Of a stretch of DNA of 64,000 nucleotides, positions 36,912 through 45,684 are shown piece after piece. The stretch is from Cuneatibacter caecimuris (GTDB lineage Bacteria; Bacillota; Clostridia; Lachnospirales; Lachnospiraceae). The stretch covers positions 670,828-734,827 of the forward strand of contig NZ_SGXF01000001.1 of the NCBI RefSeq assembly GCF_004216775.1. Reading direction: 5' to 3'. The position numbers were made by a program, and so were the translations under genes. The notes under the pieces were generated by a model, which ran no database searches, was not told where the DNA came from, and saw only the letters and a program-made list of their open reading frames with translations. The number at the start of each line of letters is the position of its first letter. Positions within the stretch are counted from its first letter, which is position 1.

Positions 36912-36947
36912 AACAGCAGCCGGGAAAACACATTCTCAGCTGCTGTT
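36912..36947 (-). terminator. terminator after the ABC exporter operon
   Basis: A nine-base stem (AACAGCAGC with GCTGCTGTT) followed on the minus strand by TTTTG. It lies 54 bases after the stop of the second ABC gene. Confidence 0.65.
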
Positions 36948-37000
36948 CTTCATATCCATTACCAGGAGAAAACCTCCCCTGTCTTTTTGAATTTCTTCTG

Positions 37001-38890
37001 TCAGGCGCTCTGCTCAAACTGGGAATTATACAGCTTCGCGTAGAAACCGCCTTTTTCCAGCAGCTCTTCATGAGTGCCTTGTTCCACGATATCGCCGTCC
37101 TGCATCACCAGAATCAGATCCGCGTCCCGGATGGTGGAAAGCCTGTGGGCGATAATAAAGCTGGTGCGCCCCTTCATCAGGTTATCCATAGCCTTCTGGA
37201 TCCGCTGCTCTGTACGGGTATCCACAGAGCTGGTGGCTTCATCCAGGATCATGATCTTATTGTCCGCCAAGATCGCCCGGGCGATGGTGAGAAGCTGCTT
37301 CTGCCCCTGGGAAATATTGCTGGCTTCTTCATCCAGCACCATGTTATACCCTCCGGGGAGAGCCTGGATAAAGTGATGGGCATGGGCCGATTTGGCTGCT
37401 GCAATCACTTCTTCATCCGTAGCGTCCAGCCTGCCGTATCGGATATTTTCCATAATCGTCCCATGGTACAGCCAGGTATCCTGCAGAACCATGCCGAACA
37501 CTTCCCGCAGTTCGCTGCGGTCAAAATCCTTCACATCATAGCCGTCGATGCGGACCGCCCCGGAATTTACATCGTAGAACCGCATCAGCAGTTTTACCAT
37601 GGTGGTCTTGCCCGCGCCGGTGGGGCCCACAATGGCGATCTTCTGGCCCGGCTTCACATCCGCGCTGAAATCGTTGATGATGATTTTTTCAGGGGTGTAT
37701 CCAAAATGCACATGATCGAATTCCACCGCGCCTTTCAGATCGGTTGGCTTAACCTTTCTTTCCTCACCGTTCTCCACCAGCATGACATGGTTTTCTGCCA
37801 TCTGATCCTCTTCCTCTTCTTCCAGGAATTCAAACACTCGTTCCGCTGCGGCTGCCGTGGACTGCAGCATATTCGCCACCTGCGCCATCTGGTTGATGGG
37901 CTGTGTGAAGTTGCGCACATACTGGATAAAGGACTGGATCTGGCCTACTTCGATGGCCTGGCGGATCGCCAGATAACCGCCGAGAATCGAGATCACCACA
38001 TATCCCAGGTTGCCTACAAACATCATGATCGGCTGCATCAGTCCTGAAAAAAACTGTGACTTCCATGCGCTGCGGTACAGCGTGTCATTTGTTTCATCAA
38101 AAGTTTCCTGCACATCTTTTTCTTTATTAAATGCTTTGATAATGACCTGGCCGCCATATACCTCTTCCACCTGGCCGTTGATATGGCCCAGATATTCCTG
38201 CTGCGCCTTAAAATAGCGCTGGGAATGTTTCACGATAAAGGAAACCATAATCAGGGAGACCGGAACGATCAGCACCGCCGCCAGCGTCATCCAGCCTGAA
38301 ATCCTGAGCATCATGATCAGGACGCCGATCACAGTTGCCGTGGAGGTGATCAGCTGCGTCAGGCTCTGGTTCAGGCTCTGGCTGAGGGTATCCACATCGT
38401 TGGTCACTCTGGACAGGATTTCCCCATGGGTCTTTGTTTCAAAATAGTTCATGGGCATCCTGTGGATTTTGTGGGAAATCTGTTCCCTCATACGGTATGT
38501 CAGTTTCTGGGACACGCCGGTCATGATAATGCCCTGTAAAAAGGAAAACACCGCGCTGGCCACATACAGCCCCGCCAGCATCAGAAGGATGCGGCCGATC
38601 ACTGTGAAGTCAATGCCGCTGCCGCCACTGAGCTTTCCCATCAGCCCATTAAATATTTCTGTAGTGGCGTCGCCCAGGATTGTGGGACCGATTATGCTGA
38701 ACACGGTACTGCCCACGGCGAACAGCACGACCAGAATCAATCCTATTTTAAATGCTGACATCTCTTTGGCCAGCTTTCCGATGGTCCCTTTAAAATTCTT
38801 TGCTTTTTCTCCGCCCATCATCCCCGGGCCATGCCCCATGGGCCCTCTTCCGCGGCGCATGCCGCCATTTTCTTTCCCTGCCGCACTCAT
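37001..38890 (-). CDS. ABC exporter half-transporter, permease-ATPase (subunit 2)
   Basis: 629 residues: a basic Gly/Met-rich N-terminal tail (about 1-30), six transmembrane helices (about 50-345) and an ATPase. Walker A GPTGAGKTT, Walker B with the catalytic Glu in IMILDEATSSVD, but an altered signature motif ISQGQKQ instead of LSGGQ. The partner gene upstream overlaps by four bases. In heterodimeric exporters of the TM287/288 or BmrCD type this pattern marks the subunit supplying the catalytic Glu. Substrate unknown, probably a drug or lipid-like compound. Confidence 0.92.
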   Translation of the reverse strand: MSAAGKENGGMRRGRGPMGHGPGMMGGEKAKNFKGTIGKLAKEMSAFKIGLILVVLFAVGSTVFSIIGPTILGDATTEIFNGLMGKLSGGSGIDFTVIGRILLMLAGLYVASAVFSFLQGIIMTGVSQKLTYRMREQISHKIHRMPMNYFETKTHGEILSRVTNDVDTLSQSLNQSLTQLITSTATVIGVLIMMLRISGWMTLAAVLIVPVSLIMVSFIVKHSQRYFKAQQEYLGHINGQVEEVYGGQVIIKAFNKEKDVQETFDETNDTLYRSAWKSQFFSGLMQPIMMFVGNLGYVVISILGGYLAIRQAIEVGQIQSFIQYVRNFTQPINQMAQVANMLQSTAAAAERVFEFLEEEEEDQMAENHVMLVENGEERKVKPTDLKGAVEFDHVHFGYTPEKIIINDFSADVKPGQKIAIVGPTGAGKTTMVKLLMRFYDVNSGAVRIDGYDVKDFDRSELREVFGMVLQDTWLYHGTIMENIRYGRLDATDEEVIAAAKSAHAHHFIQALPGGYNMVLDEEASNISQGQKQLLTIARAILADNKIMILDEATSSVDTRTEQRIQKAMDNLMKGRTSFIIAHRLSTIRDADLILVMQDGDIVEQGTHEELLEKGGFYAKLYNSQFEQSA

Positions 38891-41178
38891 AACGCCGCCT
38901 CCTTTCCTGCTTTTCCGCTGAGTTCAGATTCCGCCAGCTGGCTTCGGGCAATCTGCTGGTATTCCTCACAGGAAACCATCAGCTCTTCATGCGTTCCTTT
39001 TCCCACGATTTTCCCTTCATCCAGCACCAGAATCTGGTCTGCGTTCAGGATCGTGCTGATTCTCTGTGCCACAATGATTACCGTAGCATCTTTTGTTTCC
39101 TCCCGCAGCGTCTTTCTCAGCACAGCGTCTGTCTTATAGTCCAGAGCGGAAAAGCTGTCGTCAAAAATAAAGATCTCTGGGTCCTTCGCAATTGCTCTCG
39201 CAATAGAAAGCCGCTGCTTCTGCCCGCCCGATACATTGGTGCCGCCCTGGGAAATCGGAGAATCATACCGGTCCGCCTTTCCTTCAACAAACTCTGTGGC
39301 CTGAGCGATTCTGGCCGCCCGCTCCATTTTTTCATCTGAAAGCTCTTCATCGCTGAACTTAATATTCGTTTCAATTGTTCCGGAAAACAGCACGCCCTTC
39401 TGAGGAACATAACCGATTCTGTCCCGCAGATCCTTCCGGGACACTTCCCGGATATCCACGCCGTCCACTCTCACCGCGCCTCCGGTAACATCAAAAAATC
39501 TGGGAATCAGGTTCACCACCGTAGATTTTCCGCTGCCGGTACTTCCGATCACTGCTGTGGTCTTTCCGGGCTCTGCTGTAAATGTAATGTCAGAGAGCAC
39601 ATCTTCCTCTGCTCCCGGATAAGCAAAATGTACATGATCGAACTCGACCACGCCTTTCATCTCCTGCCGGAAATGCCTGGGGGAAACCGGGTCTTCTATG
39701 GACGGTTTGGCTGTGAGCACATCGTCAATCCGCTTCAGCGATACTGCCGCACGGGGCAGCATAATGGACATCATGGCCAGCATCAGGAAGGACATGATGA
39801 TCTGCATGGTATAGCTGATAAACGCGATCATGTCGCCTACCTGCATATCCCCTGCCTCGATGCCATGGGCACCGTTCCAGACAATCACCACAGTTACCAG
39901 GTTCATAATCAGCATCATTAAAGGCATCATGCAGGTCATCACCCGGTTTACAAACAGGTTCACTTTTGTGAGATCCTTATTGGCCTTTTCAAAACGGTCT
40001 TCCTCATGGCGTTCCCGGCTGAATGCACGGATCACCGGCAGGCCGGAGATAATCTCTCTGGTCACAAGGTTCAGCCGGTCAATCAGTTTCTGCAGAAGCT
40101 GGAATTTCGGCATCACCACCAGGAAAAGCACAGTCACCACAGCCAGGATACAGGCAACCGCCACTCCGATGATCCAGGCCATTGAGGTGTTGGTCCCCAG
40201 CACCTTCATCACACCGCCTGCCGCCATAATCGGCGCATAGAGCAGCATCCTCAGCAGCATGACCACCATCATCTGCACCTGCTGAATATCATTGGTGCTC
40301 CGGGTAATCAGTGACGAGGTGGAAAACTGGTCATATTCCGCGTTTGAAAAGGAAAGGACCTTTCCAAAGATCCGTCCTCTCAGATCGCGGCTGAGGGACG
40401 CGGCCACCCGGGCAGCCAAAAAGGTCACCACAATCGTGGATACCATGATCAGCAGAGAAAAGCCCAGCATTTTCGCGCCGGTCACTGTGATATACCTGGT
40501 CTGGATTTTTTCCAGATCCATGCCCACCGCGGTGTATTCATTTTTTACAAATTCCACCGCGATCTGGTCTGTCAGCATTTCAGACAGAGATCCCATTTGT
40601 TCTTTCGTCTTCGCGGCCATTTCCTGCAGGGCTTCGGAGGGCATCTGCTGAAAGATCTGGAACAGATCTGTCTGCAGATCTGTTTCCGTCAGATCTTCCG
40701 GAGCTTTTTGCAGCGCCTGGGACAAAATATCCTTTTTAACTGCCAGAGCCTCCTCTCCGTCGGAAGACAGATAGGAAATCAGCATTGCCGGCGTGGAAAT
40801 AATTTCTCCTATCGCCGCTTCTTCCTCCTCAGTCAGGTCATTCCTAACATACAGCGCTTCTCCGTACAGCACAGGATATTTCTCCAGATACGTCTTCCAC
40901 TGGCTGTCGCTGTAATCTCCCTGATCCAGCAGCGTATAACTGTTTTCCACGGTCTGCCGGTCATTTTCCGGCAGAAACATCAGAATCCGGTCCAACTGCT
41001 GCTTTCTTATCACCTCCGGCACAGGGCTGTCAATCCCTCCCTGCTGGATTCCCACATCCACAATATCCGAGGTGTACTGGGGCAGAGACAGGTCGCCATA
41101 GGCCTGAACTACCAGAAAACCTACCACAATCAAAATCTGCCACCAGTATTTTTTCAAATACTTTCCTAACTTTGACAT
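38887..41178 (-). CDS. ABC exporter half-transporter with large external insertion (subunit 1)
   Basis: 763 residues, about 180 longer than usual. After the first transmembrane helix (about 12-32) a hydrophilic, helix-rich insertion of roughly 190 residues is predicted to lie outside the cell, before helix 2. The ATPase has Walker A GSTGSGKST and a good signature VSGGQKQRLS, but Walker B reads FIFDDSFSALD, with Asp where the catalytic Glu should be: the degenerate site of a heterodimer. It is coupled to subunit 2 by a four-base overlap and follows marR by four bases. Confidence 0.92.
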   Translation of the reverse strand: MSKLGKYLKKYWWQILIVVGFLVVQAYGDLSLPQYTSDIVDVGIQQGGIDSPVPEVIRKQQLDRILMFLPENDRQTVENSYTLLDQGDYSDSQWKTYLEKYPVLYGEALYVRNDLTEEEEAAIGEIISTPAMLISYLSSDGEEALAVKKDILSQALQKAPEDLTETDLQTDLFQIFQQMPSEALQEMAAKTKEQMGSLSEMLTDQIAVEFVKNEYTAVGMDLEKIQTRYITVTGAKMLGFSLLIMVSTIVVTFLAARVAASLSRDLRGRIFGKVLSFSNAEYDQFSTSSLITRSTNDIQQVQMMVVMLLRMLLYAPIMAAGGVMKVLGTNTSMAWIIGVAVACILAVVTVLFLVVMPKFQLLQKLIDRLNLVTREIISGLPVIRAFSRERHEEDRFEKANKDLTKVNLFVNRVMTCMMPLMMLIMNLVTVVIVWNGAHGIEAGDMQVGDMIAFISYTMQIIMSFLMLAMMSIMLPRAAVSLKRIDDVLTAKPSIEDPVSPRHFRQEMKGVVEFDHVHFAYPGAEEDVLSDITFTAEPGKTTAVIGSTGSGKSTVVNLIPRFFDVTGGAVRVDGVDIREVSRKDLRDRIGYVPQKGVLFSGTIETNIKFSDEELSDEKMERAARIAQATEFVEGKADRYDSPISQGGTNVSGGQKQRLSIARAIAKDPEIFIFDDSFSALDYKTDAVLRKTLREETKDATVIIVAQRISTILNADQILVLDEGKIVGKGTHEELMVSCEEYQQIARSQLAESELSGKAGKEAAL

Positions 41179-41182
41179 GCAA

Positions 41183-41635
41183 TCATCCTTTCTCCAGATT
41201 ATCCTTCATACGCCCCAAAAGTTCTTCCAGAATACCATATTCTTCTTTTGAGAATCCCCGGAACATCTGAGCCTCAACCTGCTTTTTCTTCTCATCCAGC
41301 TGTTTTACCACAATTTCCCCTTCTTCTGTCAGAAATATCCTGGTATTTCTCCGGTCCTTTTCATCCGGCCGGCGTATCAGCAGCCCTCTGGCCTCCATCC
41401 GCTTCAGCGTCACTGATACGGTGGAAGGCTTTACCTGAAGATGTTCCGCCATTTTCCGCTGGGAAACCCCGGGTTTTTCCTTCAGAAACTGCAGCGTTCC
41501 CACCTGGCCGGGATGGATATGCAGTTCCCTGTTGATCTCAAACCAATGGCCGAACATCCTGCGGAACAGCTGATGCAGCCTGGTATTTACCATATTCTGC
41601 ATTTCCTGTTCTGTTCCTGTATCCAAATCTTTCAT
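41183..41635 (-). CDS. MarR-family transcriptional regulator
   Basis: 150 residues with a winged HTH (about 45-115; VSQRKMAEHLQVKPSTVSVTLKRMEARGLL, DEKDRRNTRIFLTEEG wing). It is the first gene of the operon marR-ABC-ABC and probably represses it, with relief by the exporter's substrate. Two palindromes upstream are likely binding sites. Confidence 0.92.
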   Translation of the reverse strand: MKDLDTGTEQEMQNMVNTRLHQLFRRMFGHWFEINRELHIHPGQVGTLQFLKEKPGVSQRKMAEHLQVKPSTVSVTLKRMEARGLLIRRPDEKDRRNTRIFLTEEGEIVVKQLDEKKKQVEAQMFRGFSKEEYGILEELLGRMKDNLEKG

Positions 41636-41654
41636 ACTGTCCCTCCTGCTTCAG

Positions 41655-41681
41655 TTAGTCATCTAACAATTAGACAGCTAA
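41655..41681 (-). promoter_or_regulatory. tandem MarR-type operator
   Basis: Two 12-bp palindromes, TTAGTCATCTAA (41655-41666) and TTAGACAGCTAA (41670-41681), both TTAG-N4-CTAA, with centres 15 bases apart. They lie 20-46 bases before the marR start and overlap its probable promoter. Confidence 0.65.
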
Positions 41682-41743
41682 GTGTGAATATAAAACATTT
41701 CCCGGGGAAAGTCAATATCCCCGGGAGATTGTTTAGAGAGATT

Positions 41744-43096
41744 TTATTTTTCGGAAATCAGGTGCTTTTTCAGGAACCTGCGGTAGATAGCAAAAGCTGC
41801 CGCCGCCGCGGCAATCTCCGCTGCAGGGAAGGTAATCCAGACCCCGTTCAGGCCCATCCATTCTATCAGCAGCAAAGACAGCGGGGGAATCAGGATCAGC
41901 TGTCTGATCAGAGCGATTGCCAGCGAAGAGGTGCCTTTCCCAACTGCCTCAAATGTGCCGGACAACGTCACCCCCACCGCTGAAACCACAAAACCTGAGC
42001 TGATGATGCGCAGCGCCGGTATTCCGATCTTCCGCATTTCTTCTCCCGCGCTGAACAGGTCCAGAATCTGCCCCGGCAGCAGCATGCAGATCAGCATCCC
42101 GGCCAGCATGAATATCCCGATTACCAGCATACTCTTCCTCACAGTTTCTTTCATCCTGCCGTACAGCCCCGCGCCGTAATTGTAGCTGACAATAGGGCGC
42201 ATCCCCTGGATCAGCCCGTTTGTCGGCATATATACAAAGGTCTGAAACTTATAATAAATACCGAAAAATGCCACGGCAGTCTGGGAAATCCCGGTCAGGA
42301 TACCATTGAGGATGCTGACCAGCACAGAAGGCAGGGCTGTCATCATTGTAGAAGGAACGGCCACGCTGTACAGCTGCTTAACCAATTTGCTCTCCAACTG
42401 AAAACCTTTAAAAGAAATATGAATCTCCGGGCATTTTTTCACGAAAAAGAACACGGACAGCAAAAGGGCCGTCGCCTGCCCGATTACAGTGGCCACTGCC
42501 GCTCCCACCACGCCCATGGCAGGAAAGCCCAGCCAGCCGAAAATCAGGATCGGGTCCAGGATGATATTCACAATCGCTCCCACAGCCTGCATGATCATCG
42601 GGATCAGCATGCTGCCGATCGCCTGAAACATCTTTTCAATCAGCAGATGGAACAGGCAGGCAAACGCCGCCCCCACTACGATATAAGTATACTGGCAGGC
42701 ATATTCCAGCACAGTCTGGCTGTCAGTGAACATCTGCAGAAAGGGCCTGGTCAGAAAAATATCCATCACAAGAAACAGCAGGGAATGGATCACCGAGAAC
42801 AGCACGCCATGGGCAGCGATCCTGTCCACCTCGTCTTTTTTTCCCGCGCCCAGCCCCCTTGCTATGCAGGAATTTACAGCCACGCCAAACCCTACGGCCA
42901 GGGACAGCACCAGATTCTGAAGGGGATACGCCAGCGAAACCGCAGTCAGCGCGTCCTCCCCTAATTTCGCAACAAACATGCTGTCCACAATATTATACAG
43001 AGACTGTATAAGCATGGAAAGCATGGCCGGCAGAGACATCGCCATCAAAAGAGGAAACACCGGCCGTTTTCCCATCATATCTGTACTTGTTTTCAT
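41744..43096 (-). CDS. MATE family efflux transporter (2)
   Basis: 450 residues, about twelve helices. N-terminal half begins MGKRPVFPLLMAMSLPAMLS; the second half carries NGLIQGMRPIVSYNYGAG, typical of NorM/DinF-like MATE proteins. It follows the marR-ABC operon region on the same strand but lies upstream of marR with a 108-base gap, so it is probably a separate unit. A terminator lies upstream at 43152. Confidence 0.9.
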   Translation of the reverse strand: MKTSTDMMGKRPVFPLLMAMSLPAMLSMLIQSLYNIVDSMFVAKLGEDALTAVSLAYPLQNLVLSLAVGFGVAVNSCIARGLGAGKKDEVDRIAAHGVLFSVIHSLLFLVMDIFLTRPFLQMFTDSQTVLEYACQYTYIVVGAAFACLFHLLIEKMFQAIGSMLIPMIMQAVGAIVNIILDPILIFGWLGFPAMGVVGAAVATVIGQATALLLSVFFFVKKCPEIHISFKGFQLESKLVKQLYSVAVPSTMMTALPSVLVSILNGILTGISQTAVAFFGIYYKFQTFVYMPTNGLIQGMRPIVSYNYGAGLYGRMKETVRKSMLVIGIFMLAGMLICMLLPGQILDLFSAGEEMRKIGIPALRIISSGFVVSAVGVTLSGTFEAVGKGTSSLAIALIRQLILIPPLSLLLIEWMGLNGVWITFPAAEIAAAAAAFAIYRRFLKKHLISEK

Positions 43097-43151
43097 TTCA
43101 TCCTCCTACTTCATTTCATTATGAAAAAGAATCCCGCGGTCCCGAACCATA

Positions 43152-43206
43152 ATAAAAGGCCATAGACCCGTTTGTGCTCAGAAACGGTAAAATCTATAGC
43201 CCTTGG
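43152..43206 (-). terminator. terminator after the coaBC-esterase operon
   Basis: Imperfect two-level stem on the minus strand: AAGG/CCTT and TCTAT/ATAGA outside, CCGTTT/AAACGG inside, then TTTTA. It lies between the esterase stop and the MATE gene. Confidence 0.6.
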
Positions 43207-43264
43207 ACATTCTTATTCAATTCTTTATCAGATTAACATATTTTCGCTCCGGCCGCAAGCACTT

Positions 43265-44110
43265 TTAAAAATTCTTCAGCCACACCTTTGCCAGAGGCAT
43301 CCAGCTCTGCGCCTGTGGCACAATCTGGGCAGGGTTATCTATGCGGGCTCCTTCTTCATTGGCAAGAGAAATGCCATGCTCTCCCACCGGATACAGATGC
43401 GCCTCAAAATTCACTCCGGCCGCTTTTAGAGCGCTCATGTAGTACAAGCTGTTCTCCACCGGCACCAGCTCATCCGTGGTCGTATGCCACAGGAAAGTTT
43501 TCGGCACCTGCGGCCCCACCTGATATTCCAGAGACATCCGGCGAAGCCACTCTTCATCCCGGCTGCGTTCTTCGCCCAAAAGAGCGTCAAAAGAACCGCG
43601 GTGCGCCTTTTCCCCGGAAGTAATCACAGGATAACACAGGATCTGCCCATTGGGCCTGATATCCTCTGCACACAGCCCCAACGGGCCGTAGAGAAACTCT
43701 CTGTTCCAGAAGCACCCGACGCTGGCTGCCAGATGCCCGCCCGCGGAAAAACCTGATATAATAATTTTGTCCGGGTTTACGCACCACTCCCGGGCCTTCT
43801 CTCTGACCATGTGAATTGCCTGCGCCAGTTCCAGCTGGGCGGCAGGCCAGACGTCCGGCTTGCAGCTGTAACGCAGGACAAAAGCCTGAACGCCAGCCTG
43901 CAGATATTCCAGCGCCACGGGTTCCGCCTCCCGGTCAGACGTCCTCTCATAGCCTCCGCCGGGACAGATGATCACCGCAGGCCTGCGCCGGCCTGCTTCA
44001 ATCTGCTCTGAATTCTCGCGGGCATATACATACAGCTTCGGCCTGTAAGCAGCTTTTTGAATTCCTGCCTTTTCATAATTCACGTTTACATCCAATACCT
44101 GATAAATCAT
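43265..44110 (-). CDS. alpha/beta hydrolase, acetyl-esterase type
   Basis: 281 residues, no signal peptide. Oxyanion motif CPGGGYERTSDREAEP, nucleophile Ser in IISGFSAGGHLAAS, Asp in TTTDELVPVENS and His in YPVGEHGIS. These fit acetyl xylan or carbohydrate acetyl esterases of the BD-FAE/Axe-like type. It overlaps coaBC by four bases, an unusual partner, so the coupling may be chance or shared expression. Confidence 0.8.
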   Translation of the reverse strand: MIYQVLDVNVNYEKAGIQKAAYRPKLYVYARENSEQIEAGRRRPAVIICPGGGYERTSDREAEPVALEYLQAGVQAFVLRYSCKPDVWPAAQLELAQAIHMVREKAREWCVNPDKIIISGFSAGGHLAASVGCFWNREFLYGPLGLCAEDIRPNGQILCYPVITSGEKAHRGSFDALLGEERSRDEEWLRRMSLEYQVGPQVPKTFLWHTTTDELVPVENSLYYMSALKAAGVNFEAHLYPVGEHGISLANEEGARIDNPAQIVPQAQSWMPLAKVWLKNF

Positions 44111-45300
44111 TTCCGTTCCTCCATTATTGCATCCAGCAGGCAGTGGGCAGCTTTCTCTTTACTCATGATCGGCAGCTGCCGTTCCCCCTCAGCCGTGATC
44201 AGCGTAAGTACATTGGTATCCACGCCAAAACCTGCGCCTTCTATTTTTAAATTATTTGCGGCGATCATATCCAGGTTCTTCTTCTCCAGCTTCTTTCTGG
44301 AATTCTCCAGCAGATCTTTCGTTTCCATGGAAAACCCGCACAGGAACTGCCCTGCAGGCTTATGCTCCCCAAGCCAGGCCAGCGTATCTTCCGTGCGTTC
44401 CAGCCGGAGGCTCATCTCTCCGTCCTTCTTTTTGACTTTATCCCCGCTCACTTCCGCAGGGCGGTAATCCGCCACCGCGGCGGCTTTGATTATTATATCC
44501 TGTTCTCCGGCCCTGGCGGATACCTCTTCAAACATCTGCCGGGCAGTTTCCGTCTGTACCAGCTCCACATGGGACGGGGGCGCGATCTCCGCGTGAGCGC
44601 TCACCAGCGTCACATCAGCCCCCCTCCGGGATGCCGCGCGGGCGACGGCATAGCCCATCTTCCCGGAGGAATGGTTGGTGAGAAAGCGTACCGGGTCCAC
44701 AGACTCCCGGGTAGCCCCGGCAGTCACCATCACCTTCAGCCCTGCCATATCTTTCTCACAGGAAACCTCCTGCAGGATTTCATCCAGCAGCGCCTCTGGC
44801 TCCGGCATTTTACCTTTCCCCACATCTTTACAGGCCAGCAGCCCTGTGGCGGGTTCCAGCACGTTCCATCCGTATCGGCGCAGAAGATTCAGGTTATCTT
44901 GTGTCACCGGGTTTTCGTACATCCTGGTATTCATGGCCGGCGCGATGATTTTCGGACAGCTGCAGGCCAGCACTGTGGTAGTCAGCATATCGTCCGCCAG
45001 GCCATGGGCCAATTTTGCGATCACATTAGCCGTAGCGGGCGCGATCATCACCAGATCCGCCTGCTTTGCAAGGGATACATGCTCCACCTCGTACTGGAAG
45101 TTCCTGTCAAATGTATCCACCAGGCATTTGTGGTCTGTTAAAGTCTCAAAGGTAACAGGATGAATAAAATTACAGGCGTTCCTGGTCATCAGCACATGCA
45201 CCTGGGCATGCTGCTTGCGCAGCGCGCTGGCCAATGCCGCGGCCTTATACGCCGCGATGCTTCCTGTTACTCCCAGTATTACTGTTTTTCCTGCGAGCAT
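44107..45300 (-). CDS. coaBC: bifunctional phosphopantothenoylcysteine decarboxylase / phosphopantothenate-cysteine ligase
   Basis: 397 residues. The N-terminal CoaC flavoprotein domain (about 1-180) has GVTGSIAAYKAA, the PASANV-like PATANVIAKLAHGLADD and active-site PAMNTRMYENP. The C-terminal CoaB domain (about 190-397) has VTAGATRESVDPVRFLTNHSSGKMG and KAAAVADYRP. It makes 4'-phosphopantetheine for CoA. GGAGG precedes the start. A repeat module A ends about 30 bases upstream, so its promoter must lie within or beyond the repeat. It is divergent from two coaX genes. Confidence 0.95.
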   Translation of the reverse strand: MLAGKTVILGVTGSIAAYKAAALASALRKQHAQVHVLMTRNACNFIHPVTFETLTDHKCLVDTFDRNFQYEVEHVSLAKQADLVMIAPATANVIAKLAHGLADDMLTTTVLACSCPKIIAPAMNTRMYENPVTQDNLNLLRRYGWNVLEPATGLLACKDVGKGKMPEPEALLDEILQEVSCEKDMAGLKVMVTAGATRESVDPVRFLTNHSSGKMGYAVARAASRRGADVTLVSAHAEIAPPSHVELVQTETARQMFEEVSARAGEQDIIIKAAAVADYRPAEVSGDKVKKKDGEMSLRLERTEDTLAWLGEHKPAGQFLCGFSMETKDLLENSRKKLEKKNLDMIAANNLKIEGAGFGVDTNVLTLITAEGERQLPIMSKEKAAHCLLDAIMEERK

Positions 45301-45330
45301 TATCCGCCCTCCATTTCTCTCATATTTTTG

Positions 45331-45583
45331 TTACATAGGAAACTGCGTTCCCTATGTAACAAAACCCTCCGGGGGGATCGCACTGCGGCGTAAGGAATTA
45401 CGTCGCTAATGCGACACGCCGCAGGCGGAGAATCCCGCGAGCGGGATTCTTTTTCATTACATAGGAAACTGCGTTCCCTTTGTAACATAACCCTCCGGGG
45501 GGATCGCACTGCGCGCTAAAGAAATATGGCCGCTAAAGCGGCCGCGCTTCGGCGCGAGAGTCCGGCAGCCGGACTCTTTATTC
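45331..45583 (+). repeat. two units of the mosaic stem-loop repeat
   Basis: Module A at 45331-45359 and 45457-45485 (period 126). The first unit has C2, the second C1 with a perfect GGCCGCTAAAGCGGCC hairpin and AGAGTCCGGCAGCCGGACTC. It fills the gap between divergent coaBC and coaX. Confidence 0.9.
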
Positions 45584-45610
45584 CTGTATCATAGCATATT
45601 TTCCTTTTAT

Positions 45611-45639
45611 TTGCAATATAGCGGCCCATTTGATATAAT
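45611..45639 (+). promoter_or_regulatory. predicted promoter of the coaX pair
   Basis: TTGCAA, a 17-base spacer and TATAAT, ending 45 bases before the first coaX start. Confidence 0.65.
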
Positions 45640-45684
45640 ACCCTCAGTTGACAAGGATACGCATCCATCGAAAGGAGACGCGCC

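Noticed and set aside
37070-38047. 325-residue plus-strand frame
   Set aside because: Antisense to the ABC exporter gene, which has complete Walker and signature motifs.
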